Below, piece by piece: positions 43,084-52,399 of a DNA stretch of 64,000 nt. Position 1 is the stretch's first letter, and each line of letters begins with the position of its first letter. The notes below the pieces were generated by a model. The model did no database searches. It saw nothing but the letters and a program-made list of their open reading frames with translations, and had not been told where the DNA came from. Origin of the DNA: Burkholderia sp. Ac-20365 (GTDB lineage: Bacteria > Pseudomonadota > Gammaproteobacteria > Burkholderiales > Burkholderiaceae); assembly GCF_017104715.1 (NCBI RefSeq), contig NZ_JAAGPI010000011.1, forward strand, positions 1-64,000. Reading direction: 5' to 3'. Position numbers and translations under genes: made by a program.

Positions 43084-44733
43084 ATGGCAAAGGACAACAA
43101 GGGCAAGGATCAGGCAGCGCTGCAGGCACTGAGTCCTTTCGAGCTGAAGGACGAGCTGATCAAGGCGGCGGGCGGCGGCGCCGTCGAGCGTCCGGCCAAT
43201 GTGTCGATGCTCAACGCCGGCCGCGGCAACCCGAACTTTCTCGCGACGATCCCTCGCCACGGCTTCTGGCAACTCGGCCTCTTCGCGATGCGCGAATCGG
43301 AGCGTTCGTTTGCATATATGCCGGAAGGCGTCGGCGGCTTTCCGAAGCGTGAAGGGCTGGCCGAGCGCTTCGAGCTGTTCCTGCGCGAGAACAAGGGCGT
43401 GCCGGGCATCGACTTTCTCGCGGGCGCCGTGTCGTATGTCCGCGATCAGCTAGGTCTGTCGGGCACCGATTTTCTCTATGAAATGTGCGAAGGCATTCTC
43501 GCGTCGAACTACCCGGTGCCGGACCGGATGCTGAAGCTGTCGGAAGTCATTGTCGGGCAGTATCTGCGGCGCGAGATGATCGGCAAGTATCCGTTCGTCG
43601 GCGAGTTCGACATCTTCGCTGTCGAAGGCGGCACGGCCGCGATGACGTACATCTTCAACACGATGAAGCAGAACCATCTGATCAAGGCGGGCGACACCAT
43701 CGCGCTCGGCCGGCCGATCTTCACGCCGTACATCGAGATTCCGACGCTCAACGACTACGAGCTGAACGTCGTCAATCTGGATGCGGATGTGGAGAACAAC
43801 TGGCAGTACTCGAAGGCCGAACTCGACAAGCTGCGCGATCCGAAGGTGAAGGCGTTCTTCCTCGTGAACCCGAGCAATCCGCCTTCCGTGAAGATCAGCG
43901 ACGAGAGCCTCGAATACATCGCGGAGATCGTCAAGGAGCGGCCCGACCTGATCCTGCTGACTGACGACGTGTACGGCACGTTTGCCGACGACTTCGTGTC
44001 GCTCTTCGCGCTCGCCCCGAAGAACACGATTCTCGTGTACTCGTACTCGAAGTACTTCGGCGCGACGGGCTGGCGTCTCGGCACGATCGCGACGCATAAG
44101 GACAATATCCTCGACAAGCTGATTTCCGAGTTGCCGAAGGACGTCAAGAAGATCCTGCATCATCGTTACGAGTCGATCACGACGGAGCCGGACAAGCTGA
44201 AGTTCATCGACCGGCTCGTTGCCGACAGTCGCACCGTCGCGCTGAATCACACGGCGGGCCTGTCGACGCCGCAACAGGTGCAGATGGTCCTGTTCTCGCT
44301 GTTCTCGCTGATGGACACGCCCGATGCGTACAAGAACGCATTGAAGCGCCTGATCCGCAGCCGCAAGCGCGCGCTTTACGAAGAGATCGGCATCGCATTC
44401 GACGAGAAGGACGCGAACCAGGTCGACTACTACTCGATCATCGACATGGAGTACTTCGGCGAGCGGGCGTATGGCCGCGAGTTCGTCGACTGGCTGCTCA
44501 AGCACACGGAGGCGTCGGAGCTGCTGTTCCGTCTTGCCAGCGATGCACGCGTCGTGCTGCTGCCGGGTATGGGTTTCGGCACGAAGCATCCGTCGGGGCG
44601 TGTGTCGCTCGCGAATCTCAACGAGTCCGACTACCGCAAGATCGGCCGCGCGATCCGCAAGCTCACGGACGAATATGTCGAGCGCTACAACAAGGAGACG
44701 GGCAAGAACATCCGGCGCAGAGAGGTCAAGTGA
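43084..44733 (+). CDS. asd: Aspartate 4-decarboxylase
   Basis: A 549-residue PLP enzyme converting L-aspartate to L-alanine plus CO2, with some aminotransferase activity in known members. The PLP-lysine segment is YSYSKYFGATGWRLG. Other landmarks are MLNAGRGNPNFLATIPRHGF, VEGGTAAMTYIFNTMKQ and FFLVNPSNPPSVK. It is full length for the family, which is longer than ordinary aspartate aminotransferases because of extra N- and C-terminal segments. It starts 67 bases after aspT. Together they form a decarboxylation-antiport cycle that consumes a cytosolic proton and exports charge. Confidence 0.95.
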   Translation: MAKDNKGKDQAALQALSPFELKDELIKAAGGGAVERPANVSMLNAGRGNPNFLATIPRHGFWQLGLFAMRESERSFAYMPEGVGGFPKREGLAERFELFLRENKGVPGIDFLAGAVSYVRDQLGLSGTDFLYEMCEGILASNYPVPDRMLKLSEVIVGQYLRREMIGKYPFVGEFDIFAVEGGTAAMTYIFNTMKQNHLIKAGDTIALGRPIFTPYIEIPTLNDYELNVVNLDADVENNWQYSKAELDKLRDPKVKAFFLVNPSNPPSVKISDESLEYIAEIVKERPDLILLTDDVYGTFADDFVSLFALAPKNTILVYSYSKYFGATGWRLGTIATHKDNILDKLISELPKDVKKILHHRYESITTEPDKLKFIDRLVADSRTVALNHTAGLSTPQQVQMVLFSLFSLMDTPDAYKNALKRLIRSRKRALYEEIGIAFDEKDANQVDYYSIIDMEYFGERAYGREFVDWLLKHTEASELLFRLASDARVVLLPGMGFGTKHPSGRVSLANLNESDYRKIGRAIRKLTDEYVERYNKETGKNIRRREVK

Positions 44734-44804
44734 CAATCTGGCCGGCATAGACCGGGATGCATCTCTTGCGCAAACGCGCATATGGGTGAATGATCGAACG
44801 ATTG

Positions 44805-44848
44805 CCCGCCGCCCGCAGGTGTTGCTGCGCGCGGCGGGCCGTTTTTTC
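44805..44848 (+). terminator. Intrinsic terminator after aspartate decarboxylase
   Basis: GCCCGCCGC (44805-44813) pairs with GCGGCGGGC (44832-44840), followed by CG and six T residues (44843-44848). It lies 32 bases before the next start, so the downstream aminotransferase is probably expressed by read-through or from its own promoter. Confidence 0.8.
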
Positions 44849-44880
44849 TGTTCCTGTTCATCGTTCCACGCGTTCCGATC

Positions 44881-46107
44881 ATGACCACTACAACGTCCTA
44901 CGTCGTTCCCTGTCCTGAAGTCGAATCGCTCGACGCGATTCTTCCCGAAGAGCCTCTTCTGATGATGGGCGCCGGCCCGGTGCCGATCCCCGCTGCCGTG
45001 GCGAAGGCCAATGCGATCGTCATCAACCATCTGGGCAACACGATGGCCAAGGTGGTCGGGCAGGTGAAGACGATGGCGCGCTACGTGTTCCAGACGAACT
45101 CGAAGTGGGTGCTGGGCGTGGCGGGGCCGGGCTCGGCCGCGATGGAAATGGCGATTTCCAATCTGGCGTGGCAGGGCACGCGCGTGCTGAGCATCAAGAA
45201 CGGCTTTTTCAGCGCGCGGATGGCGGAGATGGGGCGGCGCGTCGGCGCGGATGTCTCGCTGCTTGAAGTCGGCGACCGTGCCGTTGCGACGCTCGAGCAG
45301 GTCGAGGAAGCGATCCGCCGCACGCGTCCGGAGATCGTGACGATCGTGCAGGGCGAGACGTCCAACACCGTCTGGAACTATCACCTTAAGGACATTGCGG
45401 CGCTGGCGAAGAAGGCGGGCGCGTTAGTGGTTGTCGATGCGGTTTGTACGTTGTCGACGATGCCGCTCGATATGGATGCGTGGGGTATCGACGCCGTGAT
45501 TACGGGTGGGCAGAAGGGCTTGTCGTCGATTCCGGGCGTGTCCTTGATTGCCTTTTCCGACGCGGCGTGGGAGCGGGTGAAGGGGCGGCCGGCTGCGAGT
45601 GCGCATTGGTGTCTGGATGCGTCGCTGGCTGAGAATTTCTGGCACAACGCGGGGTATCACTACACGGCGCCTGTTTCCGGCGTGTTGGCTCTGCATGAGG
45701 CTTTGAGGCTGGTTTGTGCCGAGACGCTGGAGAAGCGGTTTGCACGGCATTTGAAGTGTTCTCTGGCCTTGCAGGCCGGCATTAGTGCAATGGGGCTGAC
45801 GTTGTTTGCTCCCGCCGAGTGCCGGTTGAATTCGGTTGTCGGGATTGAAGTGCCTTCCGGGTCTTCTGCTTCCAGGCTCACGCCGGCTGATATTTGCGCG
45901 CATATCTCGCGGCATCATCAGGTGGAGATTTCAGGTTCTTTCGGGCTTCCCATTGTCCGCATCGGGCAGATGGGCGAGCAGGCTCGTGCTCATAATCTTT
46001 TTCGCACTTTGCATGCGTTTGGGCGCTCTATGGTCGAGCTTGGGGTTTTGGTTGATTTGCCAGCTGGCGTGGCGGCTTTGGAGCGGGCTTTGGCTGGGCG
46101 AGATTGA
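44881..46107 (+). CDS. Class V aminotransferase (alanine/serine-glyoxylate type)
   Basis: A 408-residue PLP enzyme of the class V group that contains alanine-glyoxylate and serine-glyoxylate aminotransferases. It has LLMMGAGPVPIPAAVAKA near the start, VLGVAGPGSAAMEMAI for cofactor phosphate binding, VVVDAVCTLSTMPLDMD, and the PLP-lysine motif TGGQKGLSSIPGVSL. Following an aspartate-to-alanine decarboxylation unit, alanine is a likely amino donor, with pyruvate as product. From about position 45415 onward the coding strand becomes strongly G+T-rich, unlike the first third of the gene. The gene ends where inverted-repeat element B begins. Confidence 0.87.
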   Translation: MTTTTSYVVPCPEVESLDAILPEEPLLMMGAGPVPIPAAVAKANAIVINHLGNTMAKVVGQVKTMARYVFQTNSKWVLGVAGPGSAAMEMAISNLAWQGTRVLSIKNGFFSARMAEMGRRVGADVSLLEVGDRAVATLEQVEEAIRRTRPEIVTIVQGETSNTVWNYHLKDIAALAKKAGALVVVDAVCTLSTMPLDMDAWGIDAVITGGQKGLSSIPGVSLIAFSDAAWERVKGRPAASAHWCLDASLAENFWHNAGYHYTAPVSGVLALHEALRLVCAETLEKRFARHLKCSLALQAGISAMGLTLFAPAECRLNSVVGIEVPSGSSASRLTPADICAHISRHHQVEISGSFGLPIVRIGQMGEQARAHNLFRTLHAFGRSMVELGVLVDLPAGVAALERALAGRD

Positions 46108-46112
46108 CGGTT

Positions 46113-46855
46113 GTTTTTTTGTCTTGCGACGCTTTGGGGTGGTTTGCTTGTGTTTTCGCTGGCATCCGCGTGATGTTTTGCCTGGTTCAGGCGTTGCCCC
46201 TGTGCGGGGCGGCACTTACTTTCTTTGCCGCCGCAAAGAAAGTAAGCAAAGAAAGCGGGCTAACACCGCCAATTCTTGACCACTGCCTGAGGGCCCCCAG
46301 CGGGTCCTCTCCTTCACACGGCAACTTCTCAGTCCCCGCCCGTTGCCAGCGCCCTTAACGCGCGCCTCACCCACTTCAAACACCCGTAGCACAGCCAACG
46401 GCAGCGAATGGTCGCTGCCGCCCAGGTGGCAAACTGTGTGTAGGTCGTAGTGCTTCGCACATCGGCGCACTTACGACACCGATCGTGGTTTTCAGTCCGG
46501 AGTGATGTGTGTACGCCGCGATGGCCTACACACAGTTTGCCGCTATAGAACGTGGGCACTGCAACTACGTGTGTGGCGACGCGGGCGCATGAAGCGGGTG
46601 ATGCGCTCAATAAGAGCGTTAGCAACGGGCAGCGAAGGGCAGATTGCCGTTTGAAGCGGAGGACCGGTTGGGGGCCCTCAGGCAGTGGTCAAGAACGGGC
46701 GGTGTTCAGCGGCTTTCTTTTGCCTACTTTTCTTTGCCGCGGCAAAGAAAAGTAGGTGCCGCCCCGCACAGGGGCGACGCGTGAAGCGGGCAAGACAAAA
46801 CGCGGATGCCAGCGAAAGCACAAGCAAACCACTCAAAAGCGTCGCAGACAAAAAA
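46113..46855. repeat. Large inverted-repeat element, copy B
   Basis: This copy fills the 749-base gap between two convergent stop codons. The outer arms match one another for about 60 bases: TTTTTTTGTC then CGACGCTTT, GTGGTTTGCTTGTG and CGCTGGCATCCGCG on the left, with the complement on the right (46801-46855). Inside are a left hairpin (46215-46246), a perfect 34-base palindrome on the right (46723-46756), and central GGCAAACTGTGTGTAGG (46428-46444) with its complement (46525-46541). It is the same sequence family as copy A, in the same orientation. The arms still pair despite point differences between copies. Confidence 0.92.
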
Positions 46856-46856
46856 C

Positions 46857-48068
46857 TCAAGCCGCCGCAGGAGCATTCGGCGTCCGCGCATTGCGCAGAT
46901 AAAGCATGGTCGACAGCGCCACAGCTGCGGCAGCAGCAATAGCAGCAAACAGGAACACCGACCCGTATCCAAACTCACCAGCGATATACCCGGCCAGCGG
47001 CCCAGTAATCCCCAACGAGAGATCGAGAAAAACGGAGTAAGCCGACAAAGCCGCGCCACGGCTAGCAGGCGGCACAAGCCCCACCGCCTCAACCCCAAGC
47101 GCAGGAAACACAAGCGCAAACCCAAATCCGGTCAAAGCGGCGCCAGCCAGAGCAACATGCGGCTCCGGCGCAAGCCACAGCAGCAACAACCCAACGCACT
47201 CAAACGAAAACGACGCGATAGCGACACGAAAACCGCCATACGTCTTGATCGTGTTGGCAAACAGCAGCCGCGCGCCAATAAACAACGTGCCAAACACGGT
47301 CAACGACAAAGCCGCATTCGGCCAATGATTAGCCGCATAAAACAGCGTGATGAACGTCGCGATCGACCCAAACCCGGCGGAGCCAAGCGCCAGCCCAATC
47401 CCATGCGGCAACACGCGCGTAAAAACACTGCGATACGACATCCGCTCGCCATGCACGACAGGCACAGCCGCAATCAACCGCGCGAGGTAATACCCAAGTG
47501 CCGCAAGCGCAATCACAACAACGCCAAGCGCAAAAAAACCAACGCTATGCGCAATCGCGACGCCCAGCGGCGCGCCAATCGCCAGCGCACCATACGTCGC
47601 GATGCCGTTCCACGAAATCACGCGCGCATTGTTCGTCGTGCCGACGCGCCCAATGCCCCACAGGATCGCGCCCGTGCCGCACAGGCTTTCGCCGAAGCCC
47701 AACACCAGCCGGCTCAGCACCAGCAAACCCAGGCTCAAGGTCGGCCAACGGCCAAGCAGTACCGCCAGCAGCAACAGCACACCACTTACGCCGCAGCCGA
47801 TCAGGCCAATCGTCACCGTCTTCTTCGGCCCAAGCGTGTCCGCCGAACGGCCGGCAAGCGGGCGCGACGCGAGCGTCGCAAAGTACTGGACACTGATCGC
47901 CAGGCCCGCGATTACGGCGCTATAGCCAAGGTCGTCGTGGACGTAGCCCGGTAGCACGGCAAGCGGAATGCCGATCGTCAGGTAACAAAGAAAGGTGAAA
48001 AAAACGACCGGAATGATCTGCAAAGTGGTCGCAAATTCGCTGCGCGGTGTAGCGGAGTCGACGGACAT
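46857..48068 (-). CDS. MFS transporter, YhhS/YfcJ-like
   Basis: A 403-residue, 12-helix MFS protein. It has IPLAVLPGYVHDDLGYSAVI, the loop 2-3 motif RPLAGRSADTLGPKKTVTI and VLGFGESLCGTGAILWGIGR, which fit the UPF0226 group (YhhS, YfcJ; suggested arabinose or drug efflux). The start MSVDSATPRS is preceded only by a weak site. Towards its 3' end, which meets repeat element B, the coding strand becomes strongly G+T-rich; the 5' end does not show this. It is divergent from xdhA. Confidence 0.85.
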   Translation of the reverse strand: MSVDSATPRSEFATTLQIIPVVFFTFLCYLTIGIPLAVLPGYVHDDLGYSAVIAGLAISVQYFATLASRPLAGRSADTLGPKKTVTIGLIGCGVSGVLLLLAVLLGRWPTLSLGLLVLSRLVLGFGESLCGTGAILWGIGRVGTTNNARVISWNGIATYGALAIGAPLGVAIAHSVGFFALGVVVIALAALGYYLARLIAAVPVVHGERMSYRSVFTRVLPHGIGLALGSAGFGSIATFITLFYAANHWPNAALSLTVFGTLFIGARLLFANTIKTYGGFRVAIASFSFECVGLLLLWLAPEPHVALAGAALTGFGFALVFPALGVEAVGLVPPASRGAALSAYSVFLDLSLGITGPLAGYIAGEFGYGSVFLFAAIAAAAAVALSTMLYLRNARTPNAPAAA

Positions 48069-48466
48069 GGGGAAAACGAGACTTGAATTTGGCGGGGAGC
48101 CATGATTTTCCCATGGAACCGATCCCCTTGCAGGGTTTGCTTAATAATTTTCTTGCTCAAAAAACAGGCTGAGCGGGCTATTTGACGGTTTCCCATCAAA
48201 TAAATGAACGCATCCGGACGTCTCTCGCACCCGTCGCGCCCATTGAAAATGTCCAGATAGAATCATTTTCCATAAAAATATACAAAAACAGACACGTCCA
48301 CATAAGCCAGGCGCGCCGCAACCATCTCAATTTATCGGTCCAGCTATATGTCCCCCATGCGATCGGGGCTATGGGTTGCGAATATTGATGATGCTAATTT
48401 TCGAACCGTCAGCAACACCGTCCGCTTGCCCCACGCGGACGCGAATAACCGAAACGAGCACGAGAC
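48069..48466. other. AT-rich divergent promoter region between MFS gene and xdhA
   Basis: About 400 bases with an AT-rich centre (48120-48310), expected to hold the promoters of the leftward MFS gene and the rightward xdh operon. I see no clear purine riboswitch or well-spaced promoter pair. It may be a target of the LysR protein encoded after xdhC. Confidence 0.45.
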
Positions 48467-49984
48467 ATGAGCCAGCCGATCCGCTTCTACCATCGCAACG
48501 CGATCCGTGAGATCACCGACGCGCCCGTCACCCGCACTGTTCTTCAGTATCTGCGCGAAGACGCGCGCTGCACCGGCACCAAGGAAGGCTGCGCGGAAGG
48601 CGACTGCGGCGCGTGCACCGTCGTGATCGGCGAGCGCAACGACGAGGGCGGCGTCAGCTTCAAGGCGGTCAACGCCTGCATCCAGTTTCTGCCGACACTC
48701 GATGGCCGCGCGCTCTTCACCGTCGAAGACCTGCGCCAGCCGGACGGCAGCCTGCATCCCGTGCAGGAAGCGATGGTCGAGTGCCACGGCTCGCAGTGCG
48801 GTTTCTGCACGCCGGGCTTCGTGATGTCGATGTGGTCGATGTACGAGAAGCACGGCCACGAGCATGCCTGCGCGAACAAAACGGTGCCGAACCGGACCGA
48901 TATCGCCAACGCGCTGACGGGCAACCTGTGCCGCTGCACCGGCTATCGCCCGATTATCGAAGCGGCCGAGCGCATGTTCGAACTGCCCGCGCCGAAAGCC
49001 CCCGTCGACGTGAAAGCGCTCGCCGACAAGCTCGCGAAGCTCGAACGCGGCGAAACCTTCCACTACGAATCCAATGGCCAGAAGTTCGACGCGCCGCGCA
49101 CCGTCGCCGCGCTCGCGCAGATCAAGGCCGACGCGCCGAACACGCGCATTCTCGCCGGCAGCACCGACATCGGCCTGTGGGTCACGAAGATGATGCGCGA
49201 CCTCGGCCATATCGTGTATGTCGGCCAGATCGCGGAAATGCAGAAGATCAACGTGACGCAAGACTGGATCGAGATCGGTGCGGGCGTGACAGTCGAGCGC
49301 GCGTATGCCGAACTGGCGAAGCAATACCCCGAGCTCACGGAAATGTGGCAGCGCTTCGCGTCGCTGCCGATCCGCAACGCGGGCACGATCGGCGGCAATG
49401 TGGCGAACGGCTCGCCCATCGGCGATTCGATGCCCGGTCTGATCGCGCTCGGCGCGCGCGTCGTGCTGCGCGGCAAGGAAGTCGAACGCGAACTGGCGCT
49501 CGAAGACCTGTACCTCGCCTATCAGAAGAAGGACATGGCCGAGCACGAGTTTGTCGTCGGGCTGAAGGTGCCCGCGCGCAACGAGGCGCGCAAGCACTTC
49601 CACTTCCGCACGTACAAAATTTCGAAGCGCTTCGACTCGGATATTTCCGCTGTGTGCGCGGCGTTCTCGTTCATCGCCGATGGCGAAGCGATCCGCGAAC
49701 CGCGCATCGCGTTCGGCGGCATGGCCGCGACGCCGAAGCGCGCGTCGCACGCCGAAGCCGCGATTGCCGATAACGACTGGCACGAAGCGACCGCGCAGAT
49801 CGCGATGCTCGCGCTCGCCAAAGACTATCAGCCGCTCAGCGACATGCGCGCGACCAGCGACTATCGCCTCGAAGCCGCGAAGAACACGCTGTACCGCTTC
49901 TGGCTCGAAACGCGCCCGAACAATCCGCTGCAAAAGAGCGCGCTCGATGTGCGCGCGGTGTTGGCAGCAGGCGCGACGGCTTAA
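48467..49984 (+). CDS. xdhA: Xanthine dehydrogenase small subunit (FeS/FAD)
   Basis: A 505-residue subunit. The N-terminal 2Fe-2S domain contains GTKEGCAEGDCGAC. The second 2Fe-2S domain contains GSQCGFCTPGFVMSM and GNLCRCTGYRPI. The FAD domain starts about residue 200 and has LAGSTDIGLWVTK and IRNAGTIGGNVANGSPIGD. It passes electrons from the molybdenum site in XdhB to NAD+. Xanthine dehydrogenase converts hypoxanthine and xanthine to urate in purine breakdown. It is first in the xdhABC operon, 29 bases before xdhB. Confidence 0.96.
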   Translation: MSQPIRFYHRNAIREITDAPVTRTVLQYLREDARCTGTKEGCAEGDCGACTVVIGERNDEGGVSFKAVNACIQFLPTLDGRALFTVEDLRQPDGSLHPVQEAMVECHGSQCGFCTPGFVMSMWSMYEKHGHEHACANKTVPNRTDIANALTGNLCRCTGYRPIIEAAERMFELPAPKAPVDVKALADKLAKLERGETFHYESNGQKFDAPRTVAALAQIKADAPNTRILAGSTDIGLWVTKMMRDLGHIVYVGQIAEMQKINVTQDWIEIGAGVTVERAYAELAKQYPELTEMWQRFASLPIRNAGTIGGNVANGSPIGDSMPGLIALGARVVLRGKEVERELALEDLYLAYQKKDMAEHEFVVGLKVPARNEARKHFHFRTYKISKRFDSDISAVCAAFSFIADGEAIREPRIAFGGMAATPKRASHAEAAIADNDWHEATAQIAMLALAKDYQPLSDMRATSDYRLEAAKNTLYRFWLETRPNNPLQKSALDVRAVLAAGATA

Positions 49985-50013
49985 AGCAAAAAAGGAAACG
50001 GAGAACCAACAGA

Positions 50014-52377
50014 ATGAACCAGCAAGCCGAACCGTTCCTGAAGGACGCCAAAGAACTCGCCGAATTCACGCAAGTTCACATCTCGCGTCCGCATGAATCC
50101 GCGCATCTGCATGTGAGCGGCCGCGCGACCTACACCGACGACATCCCCGAACTCGCGGGCACGCTGCACGCGGCGCTCGGCACGTCGCCGAAAGCGCACG
50201 CGAAGATCGTGTCGATGAACTTCGACAAGGTGCGCGCGACGCCCGGCGTCGTCGCCGTCTTCACGGCGGGCGACATTCCCGGCCACAACGACATCGGGCC
50301 GATCGTGAAGGGCGACGATCCCGTGCTCGCCGATGGCCTCGTGCAATACGTCGGCCAGGCGATGTTCATCGTCGTTGCGACCTCGCACGATGCGGCGCGC
50401 CTTGGCGCACGTCGCGCGGACATCGAATTCGAGGAGCTGCCCGCCGTGCTGACCGCGCAGCAGGCGCGCGCCGCGAAGCAAAGCGTGATTCCGCCGCTGA
50501 AGCTCGCGCGCGGCGACGCCGCCGCGAAGCTGCAACACGCGACGCATCGCGAAGCGGGCGAGATGCTGCTCGGCGGTCAGGAGCAGTTCTATCTGGAAGG
50601 GCAAATTTCGTATGCGGTGCCGAAGGACGATGACGGCATGCACGTCTACTGCTCGACGCAGCACCCGACGGAAATGCAGCATCTCGTCTCGCACATGCTC
50701 GGCGTGCATTCGCACAACGTGCTGGTGGAATGCCGTCGCATGGGCGGCGGCTTCGGCGGCAAGGAATCGCAGTCGAGCATCTTCGCGTGCTGCGCGGCGC
50801 TCGCCGCATGGAAGCTTTTGTGCCCGGTCAAGCTGCGTCCGGACCGCGACGACGACATGATGATCACGGGCAAGCGCCACGATTTCCACTACACGTACGA
50901 CGTCGGCTACGACGACGAAGGTTTGATCGAAGGCGTGTCGGTCGACATGACCTCGCGCTGCGGCTATTCCGCCGATCTATCCGGCCCGGTGATGACGCGT
51001 GCGGTCTGCCACTTCGACAACGCGTACTTCCTGTCGGATGTCGCCATCGACGGTTTTTGCGGCAAGACGAATACGCAGTCAAACACGGCGTTTCGTGGCT
51101 TCGGCGGTCCGCAGGGCGCGTTTGCGATCGAATACATTATGGACGACATCGCGCGTTCGATCGGCAAGGATTCACTCGACGTGCGCCGCCGCAATCTGTA
51201 CGGCAAGACCGAGCGCAACCAGACGCCGTATGGGCAGGTTGTCGAAGACAACGTGATTCACGAACTGATCGACGAACTCGAAGCGACGAGCGATTACCGC
51301 AAGCGCCGCGCCGAAGTGCTTGAATTCAACCGCAACAACGACGTGCTGAAGAAGGGCCTCGCGCTCACGCCGTGCAAGTTCGGCATCGCGTTCAACGTGA
51401 CGCACTTCAACCAGGCAGGCGCGCTGGTTCATATCTATACCGATGGCTCGGTGCTCGTGAATCACGGCGGCACGGAAATGGGCCAGGGTTTGAACACCAA
51501 GGTCGCGCAGGTCGTCGCGCATGAGCTTGGCGTGAGTTTCAACCGCGTGCGCGTGACGGCGACGGATACGTCGAAGGTCGCGAATACGTCGGCGACGGCG
51601 GCATCGACGGGTTCGGATCTGAACGGCAAGGCCGCGCAGGATGCCGCGCGCCAGTTGCGCGAGCGTCTCGCCGCATTTGCCGCCGAGAAGTTCGGTGCAG
51701 GCGAAGTGACCGCGTCGCACGTGCGCTTTGCGGGCGATTGCGTGGTGGTCGGCGATGCCGTCGTGCCGTTCGATGAAGTGATCGCGAAGGCGTATCTCGC
51801 GCGCGTGCAGTTGTGGTCCGACGGCTTCTACGCGACGCCGAAGCTCTACTGGGATCAGGCGAAGCTGCAAGGCCGGCCGTTCTTCTATTACTCGTATGGC
51901 GCGGCCGTATCGGAAGTCGTGATCGACACGCTGACGGGCGAAATGCGCGTGCTGCGCGCCGATGCGCTGCATGACGTGGGCGCGTCGCTGAATCCGGCTA
52001 TCGACGTCGGTCAGGTGGAAGGCGGCTTCATTCAGGGCATGGGCTGGCTGACGACGGAAGAACTGTGGTGGAACGCGGGCGGCAAGCTGATGACGCACGC
52101 GCCGTCCACGTACAAGATTCCGACCGTCAACGACACGCCGCCCGATTTCCGCGTGCGGCTGTTCAAGAACCGCAATGCCGAGGACAGCATCCACCGTTCG
52201 AAGGCAACGGGCGAACCGCCGCTGTTGCTGCCGTTCTCTGTGTTCTTCGCGATCCGCGATGCCGTGGCTGCTGTCGGCGATTACAAGGTGAATCCGCCGC
52301 TGAACGCGCCCGCGACCAGCGAGGAAATCCTCAAGGCGATTCGCGCGGTACGTGCTTCACGTCCGGCCGGAAACTAA
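50014..52377 (+). CDS. xdhB: Xanthine dehydrogenase large subunit (molybdopterin)
   Basis: A 787-residue molybdenum-cofactor subunit. It begins with the conserved SRPHESAHLHVSGRATYTDD. Other motifs are RRMGGGFGGKESQ for cofactor binding, AFRGFGGPQGAFAIE, GGTEMGQGLNTKVAQV and, near the end, KATGEPPLLLPFSVFFA, whose Glu is the catalytic base. It oxidises hypoxanthine and xanthine. Its length is normal for a separate large subunit. It lies between xdhA and xdhC with 29- and 22-base gaps, in one operon. Confidence 0.97.
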   Translation: MNQQAEPFLKDAKELAEFTQVHISRPHESAHLHVSGRATYTDDIPELAGTLHAALGTSPKAHAKIVSMNFDKVRATPGVVAVFTAGDIPGHNDIGPIVKGDDPVLADGLVQYVGQAMFIVVATSHDAARLGARRADIEFEELPAVLTAQQARAAKQSVIPPLKLARGDAAAKLQHATHREAGEMLLGGQEQFYLEGQISYAVPKDDDGMHVYCSTQHPTEMQHLVSHMLGVHSHNVLVECRRMGGGFGGKESQSSIFACCAALAAWKLLCPVKLRPDRDDDMMITGKRHDFHYTYDVGYDDEGLIEGVSVDMTSRCGYSADLSGPVMTRAVCHFDNAYFLSDVAIDGFCGKTNTQSNTAFRGFGGPQGAFAIEYIMDDIARSIGKDSLDVRRRNLYGKTERNQTPYGQVVEDNVIHELIDELEATSDYRKRRAEVLEFNRNNDVLKKGLALTPCKFGIAFNVTHFNQAGALVHIYTDGSVLVNHGGTEMGQGLNTKVAQVVAHELGVSFNRVRVTATDTSKVANTSATAASTGSDLNGKAAQDAARQLRERLAAFAAEKFGAGEVTASHVRFAGDCVVVGDAVVPFDEVIAKAYLARVQLWSDGFYATPKLYWDQAKLQGRPFFYYSYGAAVSEVVIDTLTGEMRVLRADALHDVGASLNPAIDVGQVEGGFIQGMGWLTTEELWWNAGGKLMTHAPSTYKIPTVNDTPPDFRVRLFKNRNAEDSIHRSKATGEPPLLLPFSVFFAIRDAVAAVGDYKVNPPLNAPATSEEILKAIRAVRASRPAGN

Positions 52378-52399
52378 ACTTCAGAAGAGGGCGCTCGCC

